Assembly: GCA_023014485.1 (NCBI GenBank)
Contig: JAJOZX010002583.1
Span: forward strand, 1-64,000
Direction: 5' to 3'
Length of the DNA: 64,000 nucleotides
Origin: Bathynomus jamesi
Lineage: Eukaryota > Arthropoda > Malacostraca > Isopoda > Cirolanidae
Numbering within the stretch: the stretch's first letter is position 1; each line of letters starts with the position of its first letter. Made by a program: the position numbers and the translations under genes. Below, piece by piece: positions 42,029 through 54,366 of this stretch. The notes beneath the pieces are model-generated. The model was given only the letters and a program-made list of their open reading frames with translations, ran no database searches and had not been told where the DNA came from.

Positions 42029-45000
42029 CACTGGGCAACACGTATTTTATTGAATGATATCTGACACTTGATTCTAGGTAATTTGGGTGCGCTGAATACG
42101 AATTTCAACTCGGTTTGGCTCTATCAGGTCCTGATTCTTGTCGACAGCCTATGTGCCATTTTCCAGATTTTTCAAATTAGGACTAAAAAATTAAGTCATG
42201 TGTTAAATTTTTTTTTCAAGTTTCATGAATACAAGCAGTTCAAACTACAGTAAAATTACATTATAACGATAGAAATGACTTAAAATAAAAAAACAAACAG
42301 ATATGAAGCTTTCACTGTGGCAAACATTTTCTTTTGTAAGACTTTCTAGCGTATTTGCTTGTTGATGGCAGGTCTCTTTTCAAGCACCAGCAGTAATCAG
42401 CCATCATGTGGGAATCCCAGCGGCCTTGGTACCGTTCCTCCATAATTTTGATATCTTGGTGGAATCTCTCCCCTTGTTCGTCACTTACATCACCTAAATT
42501 ACTTGGAAATTGGTCAAGATGGCTATTCAAAAAATGCATTTTTATGCTCATATTGCAACCTAACTCTTTGTAGTCCCTTAAAAGTTTTTTTACGATTTCT
42601 TCGTAGTTATCTGCCCTATAATTGCCTAAAAAGTTTTCTATCAAGTCCACGAATGAGAACCAGCCATTTTTTTCGCGTTCATTCATGACATTAGGAAAAT
42701 TGCTGTCTTTAATCATTGTTCTTATTTGTGGACCGTCGAAAATTCCCGCCTTGATTTTTTCATAACTTAAACTTGGAAATTTTGAAGTTATGTATTTGAA
42801 ACACTCGCCGTTCGTATCTAAAACTTTTACATATTGTTTAATGAGGCCTAGTTTTATATGCAGAGGAGGAAATATGATTTTATCTCTGCTCACTAAAGGT
42901 GGATTAATTACGTTTTTTTCTCCGACAGTAAGTGATGTTCGTGCTGGCCAGATTTGTTTGAAATAATGTTCTTCCTTGGCTCTGCTGTCCCATAAGCAAA
43001 GGAAGCAGGGATATTTAGTATACCCTCCTTGTTGTCCTAGCAGAAAATTAACCATTTTTAAGTCAACACATATGATCCACTCGTGCTCCCTATATTTGAT
43101 AAGATTTAAAACCTTTTCTATATGTTCATACTTTTCTTTTAATTTTGTTGAGTGCCCAATCGGTATCGAGCCGTATAGATTGCCATTATGCAACAACACA
43201 CACTTAAGACTTCTTTTCGAACTGTCTAAAAACAAGCGCCAATCATTTGCATCGTAAGACTCAACCCCCATCTTCTTTAACAAACCAACTATGTCGCAGC
43301 AATATACTAAACTATCCTCTGTTCTAAAATATTTAACAAGTTCTTCTTCTCTTTTTCTGTAAAATGAAATGTGTGTTTGAAGTAAGCAAGTTTTCCTCTT
43401 TAAGTCTTGAAGCTAAAATTTCCGCAGCCTTTTTTGGCAAATTTAGATCCCTTACAAGATCATTCAACTCGGCCTGGTTAAACTTTTGCGGATCGTTTTG
43501 ACTTTCAAATACGCTGGGGTCAAAATCGGTGTCTGACTCCTCAAAGTGCATAACAATATTTTCAGGAACATCAACTAATTCTTGAGTTGGCAGACCCTTA
43601 AATTTTGGAATGGGGATCTCATTTGAATGTAGCACAGGTCGTATCGCGGTGTCGAAATTTGGGTACTCGATACAATGTTTATTTTTCTTAGTGAAGCCCG
43701 AAGTCTTGACAAAGCAAAGGTAGCAATCGGTCTCGTGGTTAGTAGGCTCTCGCCACACCTGATATGGAAAAAAAAGTGTAAAGCGTTAACAAAAGCGACG
43801 AGAGACTTGTTTTTATGAATTTTATCAAAAGTTATCACCCAAACATTTAACATTTCTATGTGTTTCAACCTTATGCAATATTTGAGATTCTTATAAACAT
43901 TTTCTGTAAATTTTTGTTTATGTACCTAAGTTACAATTACATTTAGGTAAGTTACAGTATACTAGTGATTAAATTACGTAGTTTTATGAAATCATAAACT
44001 TACCATCGGAACTCCAAAAGGTATTTTTGAATCCGAACCCTTCGTCCAATGTCGCAGTCTTTCAATGCATATAGTGCAGGCTTTATGTGGAGCCCACGAT
44101 TTATCTTGGTCCCCCAGTTTTATGCCAAAATAAGCTAAGTAAGCTCTTTTTACGAAGTCAGTTATATTTGCTCGTTGATGTGGAAGTGTAAAATTTCCAC
44201 ATATATAACAGAAGGAATCAGGGTTGTTTTAGCATTTGAACTTTCTAGTGCTTGATGACATATTGCTTGATTGTTCTGCCAATTTGTAAAGGTATTTAAA
44301 GCCCTTAATTCATATAAATTTAAGAAAATCTGAAATATAAACACAAAAATTAGTTTAAATAGGTACTTATTATGAAATAGGTACTTACAATCTATGAAAT
44401 TAAACTAGAAACACGGATGAGTAGGTACAATATAAATTACGTCTAATTAAATCAACTATATTAAATCACGATGACAAAATTACTCACTAAATCATATGCC
44501 AATTCAAAATTATGTTAATGCCCAAACTTAATTAACTAACTCAACTGACTGACTGACTGACTGACTGACTGATTGAATTGACTGATTAACTCTGGAAACG
44601 AGTCGCTTTTATATATTTTAGTTGTCCCTCTAGAATACTCTACAGAGAACAGGAACGCTCGAGAAAATTTTAGAATTCTATGATATTTTTAGCTTAATTT
44701 ACTAATATTAAAATGGGTTAAAAATGACAAAATTAAAAATATTTTTAGGGTGTTACATATAAAAATATACATAATACAACAATACCATAACAATAGGTAC
44801 AAATACCTAGATAAAAACCTAGTTGCATAATGTGTAACTGCAAAAAGACTTAGCGAGTATTGAGAAAAAAACCTTTTTATGAATACGACGAAAGAGGAGG
44901 GGTGTTGAGCAAAATCAGGACCTGATAGAGCAAAACCGAGTAAACATTCGTGCTCAGCGCACCCAAATTACCTAGAACTAACTGTCAAATCTAATTCAAT

Positions 45001-45030
45001 AGACAAAAAGTTGAAATTTGTTCCCCAGTG
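42029..45030 (-). mobile_element. CACTR-ended DNA transposon, copy 4, intron-bearing
   Basis: Ends CACTGGGCAACA and TGTTCCCCAGTG; TTA duplicated at 42026-42028 and 45031-45033. Inverted similarity continues inward: TGGGTGCGCTGA, CTCGGTTT(G/T)GCTCTA and CAGGTCCTGATT occur at about 42087-42136 and, inverted, at about 44920-44970. It contains the degenerate gene 42312-44261 and a (GACT)n tract at about 44548-44572. Confidence 0.93.
42312..44261 (-). pseudogene. Candidate transposase, copy 4, with an intron
   Basis: Exon 1 is 44004-44261: ATG 44261, an in-frame TAA at codon 11, then SFCYICGNFTLPHQRANIT and KLGDQDKSWAPHKACTICIE. Intron 43759-44003 has GTAAGT donor and ATATCAG acceptor, splitting ...VPM from VWREP. 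Exon 2 is 42312-43758, with one shift near 43360; it covers LFLDSSKRSLKCVLLHNG, CVDLKMVNFLLG (Gly to Val before the Asp), CFLCLWDSR and SDEQGERFHQD. One nonsense and one frameshift: inactive. Confidence 0.85.
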
Positions 45031-45033
45031 TTA

Positions 45034-46100
45034 TCATTCAAATGATGTGAGGTTACTACAGTGTTTTTGCTGTTTGAGTTTGTTACACAGTCAAAAATTT
45101 GTGAATGTAGTTACTTTGTTTTGTGCGAATTTTGTTCCTGTTCTGTGTTTTCTGTGTCAGTATTAAGCGTGTATTTAGTCATGACTGTGGGAGTTTGTGT
45201 GGCAATTCCTTCCCCAATTTTAATGATGCCTCTATGGACAAGATGAAGATAGTCAGTCCCCATGAGCATATGTATGTCATCAACTACATACATCTGTATT
45301 AAGGGTTTTGTCAGCTATCGTATATTTGTATGTTCATTATACACAGTGATTCACTGGCCTACTTAGTCAGTGCTCCAGACAACTATCTCTTAATCTTCTA
45401 TGGAACTCTTGTATAATGTTTGTACCTGTTGAGTCTGAAATAAAGTGCTTGTTTGTTTGTTTGTTTTGAAGTTGCAGCAAAGTTTGTTTTAACCCAGTTA
45501 TTTGTAATTTTTCTTGTTCTACTTTGTCCACAACAACTACTTTAAATGTTTCAAATGTTCCATCAGGAGTTAAAGTTACATTTGCAGTTTTAAAACTGGA
45601 TTGTACTGGATTCTTGGTAACAAATTATGAAATAGAGACATCTTCATTTCCCTGTTACTTCTGAAGTCCCAATTTTTCTGTCACTTGTTTGGTTACAAAT
45701 GTTTGTTGTAAGCAGGTATCTAAGAGACACCTAACCTGTAATATTTGTCCCATTTTGTTTTGAATTTCCGAGGTTGTGGTTCGTAAAAGAATTTTTGAAT
45801 TGTTGTTAAACACTAGATGAACTGACTTGCCTATTCATAGCATTTTGAATTTGTTTCTGTTTGTTTTGGTTTGATTTAGGTGTTTTTTCAGAATGTTTGA
45901 AGGTTTTTCCATGCCTTTTTGTGTATTACACTTGGGGGTATCATGGTCAAAACTACTACAAATCTTACAATTGTATTTCAACTTTAATTTGCAGTCTAAC
46001 TTATTGTACCCTGATCCAGGGTATTTTTTGCGAAAGTTTAGTTGTTCACAATGTTTTGACCTTGCTGTAAAGTCTGTGTATTTGGGACAATATGTATGTA
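45034..46100 (-). pseudogene. BEL protease and zinc-knuckle relics
   Basis: 45111-45293 gives HMLMGTDYLHLVHRGIIKIG (protease end, family LLIGxDY). About 45690-45760 gives CLLDTCLQQTFVTKQVTEKL (active site DTG read as DTC). About 45900-45990 gives CKICSSFDHDTPKC, a zinc knuckle. Frames are discontinuous. Confidence 0.65.
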
Positions 46101-46108
46101 GTACTATG

Positions 46109-47539
46109 CAGGGGCGTACCTAAAGTGTTTGGCACCTGGGGCGGATCCTTCCTTTGGCACCCCCCATAAATAATTTTAAAATTTAAACACACAGAAAAAT
46201 ATATTATGTTTGCAAGTAGATTTTTAAACAGTACAGTACTGTCATAAGCAAATTGGAAATAAGAAAAATTCAGTGAACAGGTAATACTGCATTTTATTTT
46301 ATACAAAAAACATAGGAAATCCAGTCTCAACGCTCAGCCTATTCTTCAAAGGTAAATAGAGAGGATTCACAGTCTCTGCTTTCGAGCCTTAATTTCTACA
46401 AATTGATCAATGACCTCATCAAAATTCACCTTCTTTGCGTATTCATGTTCAATTGAAAGTAAAGCCAGATTTGTCGATTTTGTCTGACTTATGGTCGAGC
46501 AAAAGAAATTTTTTATCAATTTCAATTTGGAAAAACTTCTTTCACATGAAGCAATAGACACACAGACAGTCAAAAAGAATCTCAAACACAGTGACAAGCT
46601 TGGCAAAGATTCACAAAAATCCCATTTTACAATAAACTCCAGAAACTGCAATGCTGTCCATTTCTTTGCCTCTTCAGCGCTGATTTTGGCTGCTTCCAAA
46701 TGCCTCCGAAGTCGTTCAATTTCCACACTGATATCTTCATCAGAGAATTCATCGAAAATCTGAGTCAAATTTGGAATATACTTCCGAAGTTCTTCTTCTG
46801 TTGCAACAACCAAAGTGTTTGGCTGAATAACAGCGAAGATTGACAGAATTTGATCCATTGCCTTAGAACGAATCTCCAATTCTTGATGAAAGCGATCAAG
46901 ACATTCAAACATAGCCCTTTTTACTTCCTCTGGCAATGTGAGATCAGCATCCTTTGCCATCTCTCCTGGCATCCTTTTTCGGAGCTTTACTCTCCCTCTT
47001 CTCTCCATAGAAATGTCCATTTCCTCACACTTTGTAGTTGCATAATGAATGGCCCTCTCCACAATTCATTTACCGGGTATTATAACATCACGACGATGCA
47101 TTTATAAACACTTAAATATCACTATGATACCACATTGTCAAAAATTAATGGACACTGGTATAAGTACCTTGATATTGTTATAAATACCAGCACTTTATGC
47201 TTTATCATAATTATTTAATGAAACATACCTCATGTATGTGGAGTCACAGTGTCAAGTGAACAAGACTTGGAATGTCAGTTGCAGCCAGCTGGCTATGCTC
47301 AACAAACTGATGACTAAAACGTCAACAAACGTTCGCCTTTCGATGTAATTTTTATAAAATATTTATTTTTTCCTTTGTAAATTTTGTATTGCCAATAAAA
47401 ATAAAAATATATTTTATAGTGGAAATTAACATTAAGCTGTTGTAATAGTTTGAACATTTAAATTTTTTTTTCTTACTTTGGCGAATTTTTCATTTGGCTT
47501 GAAAACTTGTACTAGTATTTCAACCTTAGTACGCCACTG
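46109..47539 (-). mobile_element. hAT element, ZMYM1-like, internally deleted
   Basis: Ends CAGGGGCGTACC and (complement of right) CAGTGGCGTACT; perfect 8-bp duplication GTACTATG at 46101-46108 and 47540-47547, inside BEL zinc-knuckle coding. It holds only the C-terminal 231 codons of the transposase. Confidence 0.95.
46367..47062 (-). pseudogene. hAT transposase C-terminal portion
   Basis: 231 residues, ending with CVSIASCERSFSKLKLIKNF and VNFDEVIDQFVEIKARKQRL, the hAT dimerisation region with the catalytic Glu in CER. It matches the C-terminus of the intact gene at 59929-62924 in layout. Zinc finger and catalytic Asp motifs are absent. The start is not meaningful. Confidence 0.85.
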
Positions 47540-47547
47540 GTACTATG

Positions 47548-48020
47548 TTCATTGATAAAACAAAATTTGCATGTTATGGGGTTAGACTCAAAAGTAATTA
47601 TATTAAAGTTTTGTAGAGTGGAGGTCTTTGAGTCTTTTCCTGTAACTTTATTTCCTGTAAATTGTGTTTTGCGCTTGTTTGAATGTCACTGGTATGTGTT
47701 GAAATTTTTTTTTAGGTTTTTGGTTTTCTGAATTGTTGTTTTTTGCTTGTATTGTGTTAAATTTTGGTGGTGTGTAACTGGATTTGTAAAGTGCAAGTAC
47801 AGTTGGAAAATCTTCTCATAGTCATACCTTATTAAGGCTAGGGTATACGTCAGTTGTTCTCTGATGAAATATCTCTTTGACCCTAGAAGGGAGTTTTTCA
47901 AAAACAACAACTTGAATGATCATAGTTGTCTTTTGGGGTTCGCATGTTCATTACTTTAAGAGCTAAGTCGTGTACAACTTCATCCTTTTTCATGTAATTT
48001 CTGTTAAGTAATTCTATTGA
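47548..48020 (-). pseudogene. gag: BEL gag relic
   Basis: Continuing the minus strand of the third BEL remnant: about 47560-47600 shows a CKFCFINEH knuckle start; 47686-47910 overlaps gag coding in broken frames. No LTR seen to its right. Confidence 0.5.
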
Positions 48021-48024
48021 CACA

Positions 48025-48497
48025 TGTAAATACTTAGGTCATGTAATTACTCACAAGCTGCGAGATGAACTCGATATTGAGAGGCAACGTAAAAAGCTGT
48101 ATGTACAAGGTAACATGCTAGTAAGGAAATTTGGTATGTGTTCAGAATCAGTTAAAACTTATCTTTTTAGAACTTACCGTACTGCATTGTATACATCCCA
48201 TCTGTGGTGGAACTATACAAAAACTGCTATGAATAAACTCTCTGTTGCTTATTATAATATTTCCGTACGGTATGTAGGGAACCAAAATGGTGCAGTGCCA
48301 GTTTTATGTTTACTACGCGTAACCTACCTGCCATCCAAATGTTAATTCGGAAGAATATATATAATTTCATTACTAGGGTCCAAAACAGCTCTAATGTGTT
48401 ATTGTGCGATGTCCTGTCTTCAGATACTGTGTACCTCTCACCTATATGGCAGTCTTGGTTCAGACAACTGCTGGTTTACAATACTTTATTTTTGTGA
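48025..48497 (+). pseudogene. LINE (non-LTR) reverse transcriptase 3' end
   Basis: Reading from 48025 gives YLGHVIT, KLRDELDIERQRKKLYVQGN, ALYTSHLWWNYTKTAMNKLS and NISVRY, the C-terminal RT-connection region of an invertebrate LINE; the exact clade is not assigned. Frame changes near 48270 and 48420 break it. 5'-truncated as usual. Confidence 0.7.
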
Positions 48498-49720
48498 AAA
48501 AACTATGATATATAGGGGTATGGGTTGATTACCTGTTACCCTCATCTGTTGGAAATTTCCAACAGATTTCAGTGGAGAGTTAACGACAAAAACCCTACGT
48601 TTTTTCGTTAAAGAGTTATGTATGTGTGGATCTTCAAAGGACCTCTTTATGTATTGTTGTTAGTGGTTAATGTTAAATTTATTTGCATTCGGTATTTTAG
48701 CACTGCCTAATGGTAAAGAAAAAAATTGCCTTACTTTATTATTTCGTTAGGCCTCGCTTCTGTTTCGATGTAGGGCGCGACGATCTTTTTCGATGAAGGG
48801 CCGTGGTACGATGGAGTTACACAACGAGTTTATTCGGTTTAATTAATATAGGCATTCACTACACTTAAATACCTGAAGGAATAGGCCTATCCTTTTGTGT
48901 TATTAATTTTATATTATGAGGTATTCACTCAGAACTTATAGGAAGATTAAGTACGTTTCTCTTGCTTAAAACATCGCTGTAACATAAGCAAGCTCAGAGT
49001 GCCGCAAAATACAAATCGTTCGCTTAGGAATCTGCTGATTTTACAAAGTTCGTTGACTCTTCTCTCGAAGTAATTTTCATGAGTCAGCAGTGGAAAGTTT
49101 TGAATATGAAGTAATAAATTTTTCTTGTTGTTAGGTGGGCCCAATTGAGTGCTATGTATGGCAATTAATTTCATTCCCAATTGGCCTTGTTGCCAATCCC
49201 GAGGCGATTTTGTAGATATTTAATTCAATGAATTAATAATTTATATTTAATTAAGAAGTAGAGGTACCATATATGATACCATATTGTAAGCATATATAGT
49301 TTTTCCATAATTTTTGTAATGTAGCAAAGATTATATATGCATATTAAATTATGTTATAATAAGTGGATGTGTTATAATAAGTGTTATACGTGTTATAAGA
49401 TGTCTCATGTAATAACAATATACATAAATTTGTCAGATAATTAATCATACAGTATGCCAGTATGCTAGGTGAAGTGGCTATGTTGGCCTTATTTTTGTAT
49501 TAAGTTCAGTGTATACGTAAGATTGTACTTGTATGTTAGGTTAAGTGGCTATCGATTATGAATGATTCGCAATAAAGATGTTTTGTTTTTGTTTATTGCC
49601 ACACAGAATAAGAAGTACCTATAGCTGGTAGTGATGCCACTAATATTAAGGCAGGGCCTTTCAGATAGTTCAGTAAATAACTAAATTTATCAATATTATC
49701 AACATTTTATTACCTATAAG
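48498..49720. other. No gene seen
   Basis: AT-rich; may include the LINE 3' UTR. A GC-richer patch (48750-48830) with repeated CGATG(T/A)AGGGC words could be an old LTR border but has no partner in the window. Confidence 0.4.
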
Positions 49721-49855
49721 CAGGGTGGTGTATCGGGGCCAAAAAAAGTTACGCGATACGATACTCGATACACTGTCAAAAATGTAGCCTATCTCGTTAC
49801 GATACTAGATATATGAATAATATATGTATCGCGATACGATACGATACACATAAGT
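49721..49855. repeat. Single transposon-like terminus with GATACGATAC repeats
   Basis: CAGGGTGGTGTATCGGGGCC at 49721 followed by ATCGCGATACGATACGATAC-type words on both strands to 49852. It looks like a hAT end with subterminal repeats; the opposite end was not found. Confidence 0.45.
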
Positions 49856-50713
49856 AGTATGCCCGCAAAAAGGGAGACAGAAAATGGATCAATTTGAAAA
49901 TTTCCCTCCCTCACCGTCCTTCATGAGGATTCTTCACCGTCCTTCATGACGGTCCCTCCTTTATGGTGTCCTTCGTGGTCCTTAAAAAAAAAAAAAAAAA
50001 AAAGGATTCGTCTTCCCCTTCCTTCAAAAAGAAAGAAAATTTAAGGAAGGAATCATCAACGCCTTCCTCCTTGAAAAAAGTTCTTTCATGAGACAAACAA
50101 GAACAAACATGCAAAAGCATGCGAAAACATACATACATTCGAGTACTTTCTGTTCAGCAATGTCCGCCAGACAGTAGAAATGAAAACTTAAAATGAATAT
50201 CTGAAAGGATTTGATAGGCCAAACGAGAGTATGCATCGACATCAACACATCCAACTTACATATATTAACAAATTCCGAACAATACATAAATCAAAATCAG
50301 ATTGAACATATTTTAAATCGAAAACAAGTTCTTTGTTTAATATCTGTATTATGAAAAATAAAATGAACATTTATTATTTTAATTTAAATAAATTAATTTC
50401 TCTCTTTTTTAAGGAAAACTGGCTTATTTTCAAACGAGATGACCTTCAAATACGAGAACTTTTTATATACTCATAACACGGGCATATTTGTTTATTTACT
50501 TTTAAATATGTAGTTTTCTGTTATTTACATCGATATATACCATCACATTCACTTTCACATGTCATCTTCTGGTATGTGAATTAATAATTTTACTGTACAT
50601 CAAATTTCGTTAAAAAATTTGCATGTGTTAAAAGAACATCAAGTTGCGTAATTCGGCTTTAAAACTAAAGCCTCAAATCTGTTCTCTAAACTTCCACTTA
50701 AATATTATTACTA
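49856..50713. other. No gene seen; low-complexity and C/T-rich repeats
   Basis: Contains repeated CCGTCCTTCATGA(G/C)G words near 49910-49950 and a poly-A run (49984-50003). No recognisable coding. Confidence 0.4.
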
Positions 50714-50938
50714 ATATTGATTTATTGTTATTATTACATATATATGTACACGTGTTAAGAGTATTTAAATTAAATATATTGAATTCAATTCCCTTCGTAA
50801 TAAAAGCATCTGTCAACTCTACCCCAATCTTGCTATATTTTTCTCACAGTAACTGTTTTGAGAGTAGTAGTTAAGTTTAACTTTCTTTTAACGACTATTA
50901 GCTGCTACTAATCTTGTTATTATTATTATTATCATTGT

Positions 50939-50944
<6 letters not shown>

Positions 50945-50995
<51 letters not shown>
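50945..50995. repeat. (TA)n microsatellite in block A1
   Basis: About 25 TA units; the equivalent position in unit 2 (54308-54362) also carries (TA)n. Confidence 0.97.
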
Positions 50996-50997
<2 letters not shown>

Positions 50998-51659
50998 CAT
51001 CCAAATAAGTAGGTTCGGGTAAAAAACTTTCTTATTAGATGCAATTAAAGAAAACGGGATGTCGAGTTTGTGTGGGTTGTCATTTTTAAATAGATTCAGT
51101 GGGAAATAGGTACTGAAAGTTGAGAGATTTTTCATCAAGAACCTTTCTAGTTGCAGTCTTAGATAGCCCCTATTCAAATTACTTTAATTATCATTTCTCT
51201 AATTTATTAACTGTTCACAATTCCTCATAATTCTCATAATAAACGTATTTGTTTTCACTTTTCTTTCACACCAGTTAGTCACAGTATTTACATCAATCAC
51301 ACAGAATGTACATGCTTATTGTTTTTGTCACTAGCTGTACCAAACATGTCTTTACAAACTGAAGCGTACCGTTACACAACGTTTAAAATGTTATAATTTA
51401 ATGCTTTATGATATCAGATCTCGTATAAAAAACCATCATTTTTTGTACAAATGGTCACAAAAATACTTTCAATCCCAATATATGTACTTATAGAACGCAC
51501 CATACGCTTTTTCACCTGTATTAAAAACGTAAAACTGACAGTTGTATCATCATGTGATCTTAGATTCTGCAATGACGTAAGTGAGCCTTAACATTTAATT
51601 TAAAATTATTTAAGAGATCGTTCGAGGGAACTGTACATCGATCTCATTTTATATATATA

Positions 51660-52455
51660 CAGTGGTGAGCTGCCAAAATTTTAACAACCGGTTCGCTAAG
51701 CTGCCAAAATTTTAACCACCGGGTTCTGTATAAAAAATTCTGAATTCGGCAATAAAAAATTGACAACCCTTCCCACCCCACCCTTTCGCAATTTTAATTA
51801 AATTAATTATCTCGCTATTTGCCTTTTTCAAGTGTCTGCATTTTATGATTCAGCTAGGTATTAATAACTGCATGACAATTAATTAGTATAGTTAATTAGA
51901 GAAATAGACGTTTCTAATGAAATCAGAAAAGAAGAATTATTTAATAAAAACCGATGAATCATATTATCTACATAGTTAAAATTAAATTGCTGAGTCAACT
52001 TTAGCAATAATGAATTATTAGGCAAAACAAATATCAGTACATCTATGCTTTTAAATTTTTTTTTTTTAAATTTAAACATTTTTACGTACCTTATTATTAC
52101 TTATTACGGTAATAATTTCCAGATGGCTTCTTGGTTTTCTCCGTAAACTGTCGTTTTGGATACACGAACTCTGGTATCTAAAGCGGATCGATGACTTCTC
52201 ATCCATGATTTGACATATGTTAACGGGTTCCAGAAGCTTAATGGTTTCCCCAACAAATTGATGATCATAAAGCATGATATGTGTTTAGTTGTTAAACTTG
52301 CTCTTCTATCACTACAAATAATATTCATCACCGAAAAACCTCTTTCTGCTTCTGAGAGCTCTCTTCAGCGTCCAGCAAAAAAGTTAACAACCGGTTCTTA
52401 TTTTCAAAAAGATTTTAACAACCGGTTCGCGCGAACCGGGTCCAGCTCACCACTG
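51660..52455 (-). mobile_element. hAT derivative with AACCGGTT subterminal repeats
   Basis: Ends CAGTGGTGAGCTG and its perfect complement; flanks TATATATA on both sides (8-bp duplication inside a TA tract). TTTTAACAACCGGTT words occur near both ends. The minus strand at about 52090-52365 encodes a hAT C-terminal piece (ERGFSVMNIICSDRRASLT) followed by a decayed tail. Confidence 0.9.
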
Positions 52456-52464
52456 TATATATAT

Positions 52465-52532
<68 letters not shown>
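52456..52532. repeat. (TA)n microsatellite
   Basis: Long TA run abutting the hAT derivative at 51660-52455; the homologous run in unit 2 (55773-55829) abuts another hAT. Confidence 0.97.
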
Positions 52533-52536
<4 letters not shown>

Positions 52537-52716
52537 AGTTTGTATGTGGCATTCCAAAAGAAGACAGGAAGTGTCTGAACCCTGTTTCTCCCATCACTGT
52601 CCTCCTCACCTAGCCTTTTTACATGTCTCGTCTACCCTGTGAGCAGTCCAGCATACTCTCAAACACGCGCTTTTCACTTTATTCCTTACTACACACGCAT
52701 GCATCTTACACACTAC

Positions 52717-53511
52717 CAGTGTTGGGCACTAAAGCGTTAATCCGATAACAGTTAATTAACGAAGTTAACTTTTTTAACGGACTATTAACGGAAGTTAATT
52801 TCCATTTATCGTTATCGGACCAGTTAACTTCCGATAACTCGATATTTAGTCTGTTAAAGTCCGTTAACACGTTAACTGCGAGGAGTCATTCACGGAAGAT
52901 CACCGCTCCGCGAATGAATTCAAACCGCCATAACTTCAGTCTGCCAATTCCGTCCTCTGCCGCAGTGGAACGGCTCTTCTCTCTCGGCAAGGACATCCTG
53001 AGGCCCAAGAGGTCAAGACTGGCAGTCGGGCCTAACTTTGAGAAGTTGGTCTTTCTGAAGGGCAACCAGCACATTGTGTCATAGTCTTTAATAAATGTGC
53101 CTAAAATTTAATTTTACCTTTCAGTTCCCGCCATAATAATTCTCTGGTAAATTAAAATTTAGTTAATGGTTAGTGGTTTCAAGGGTTTCAAAACATGTAA
53201 TCAGTACATTTTTTATTAAAAATAAAAAAAAAAGTTATTAAGCAAAAAAGTTGCAAAACTTGATAAAAATACAGTTAAATACCTATTTATTGTTGGATTT
53301 TGCATAAATAAACATTTTCTATGGGTTTTAAAGCTTTTTTCCTTGATTTTTTTTAAATGTTAGTAAAGAAATAGTTATCGTTAACGGATTATCGTTAACT
53401 TCCGTTAACTTTGTAGTAAAATTGTCGGATTATCGTTATCGGAGTTAAAAATTGGGGTTAACGGATTATCGTTATCGAAGTTAACTTTTTGGTTAACGGT
53501 GCCCACCACTG
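52717..53511 (+). mobile_element. hAT derivative with GTTAAC/TTATCG subterminal repeats
   Basis: Ends CAGTGTTGGGCAC and GTGCCCACCACTG; perfect duplication CACACTAC (52709-52716 and 53512-53519). Unit 2 supplies the empty site with a single copy of that octamer. Dense GTTAAC(G/T) and TTATCG words occupy about 52735-52880 and 53375-53500. A hAT C-terminal exon is at 52912-53083. Confidence 0.96.
52912..53083 (+). pseudogene. hAT transposase C-terminal end
   Basis: The frame gives IPSSAAVERLFSLGKDILRP and FEKLVFLKGNQ before a TAG, the dimerisation domain end with the catalytic Glu. Nothing upstream remains. Confidence 0.75.
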
Positions 53512-53797
53512 CACACTACACAGTCTTTTCAAAAAAGGTATAATTTCAGTAGTCCCGGAGATTCGCGATTGGCCCCTCCTTCCTGCATGCATTGTATATA
53601 TTACGAAACAAGTCTCTCTACAGTTTACAGGATTTCTCATTGTCTAAAATTTATAAAGTTCTCTCTTTTTGCTTTCCTTATTGTAATGGGCATCACAACC
53701 GATTTTTAAATAGTATTTAAGTATTATGTTGAGCAACATAGCTAGATAACCCCGCCACAGCCTAGTTTCTTAGCATAATCATGAAACATGAAACAAG

Positions 53798-53800
<3 letters not shown>

Positions 53801-53874
<74 letters not shown>

Positions 53875-53875
53875 G
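53801..53875. repeat. (TA)n microsatellite
   Basis: About 35 TA units between blocks B1 and C1. Confidence 0.97.
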
Positions 53876-54304
53876 GCAAAAATAGTTTGAAGATTTAATC
53901 CATCTCACGACTGACTATAATTATACACTTTAGAGGAGTTTGCAAATTGCATATATTTAGAAAAAAAGTATTAGGCCTTACGCTGATTTCATGTCAATAT
54001 CAGCATGCTTCACTGCCCTTTCAGTCATTGTGACGTTAGATCGTACCAGAACTATGGTCTTGACAAAGCACAATGTGTTAAATTTAAATATTGATTTATT
54101 GTTATTATTACATATATATGTACACGTGATAAGAGTATTTAAATTAATTATATTGATTTCAATTCCCTTCGTAATAAAAGCATCTGGCAACTCTACCCCA
54201 ATCTTGCTATATATTTTTCTCAGTAATTGTTTTCAGACTACTAGCTAAGTTTAACCTTCTTTTAATGACTATTAGTTGCTACTAATCTTGTTATTATTAT
54301 TATT

Positions 54305-54366
<62 letters not shown>

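Larger units (their letters stand above)
41430..48020 (-). mobile_element. Third BEL/Pao remnant, opened by two DNA transposons
   Basis: Minus-strand pieces in BEL order: gag (about 47620-48000), zinc knuckles (47548-47620 and 45840-46100), protease (45034-45760) and RT start (41438-42028). It is interrupted at 46101-46108/47540-47547 by a hAT and at 42026-42028/45031-45033 by CACTR-ended transposon copy 4. LTRs were not identified with confidence. Confidence 0.75.
50714..54086. repeat. Tandem duplication, unit 1 (about 3.37 kb)
   Basis: Unit order: block A (50714-51650), hAT 51660-52455, (TA)n, block B (52533-53800, itself opened by hAT 52717-53511), (TA)n, block C (53876-54086). Blocks A, B and C recur in the same order and orientation from 54087. 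Noncoding. Confidence 0.88.

Noticed and set aside
44548..44572. (GACT)n as a regulatory array
   Set aside because: Short simple tandem repeat within transposon copy 4; nothing beyond microsatellite slippage is needed.
48750..48830. Primer-binding site and LTR of the third BEL remnant
   Set aside because: No TG...CA borders or second copy could be found.
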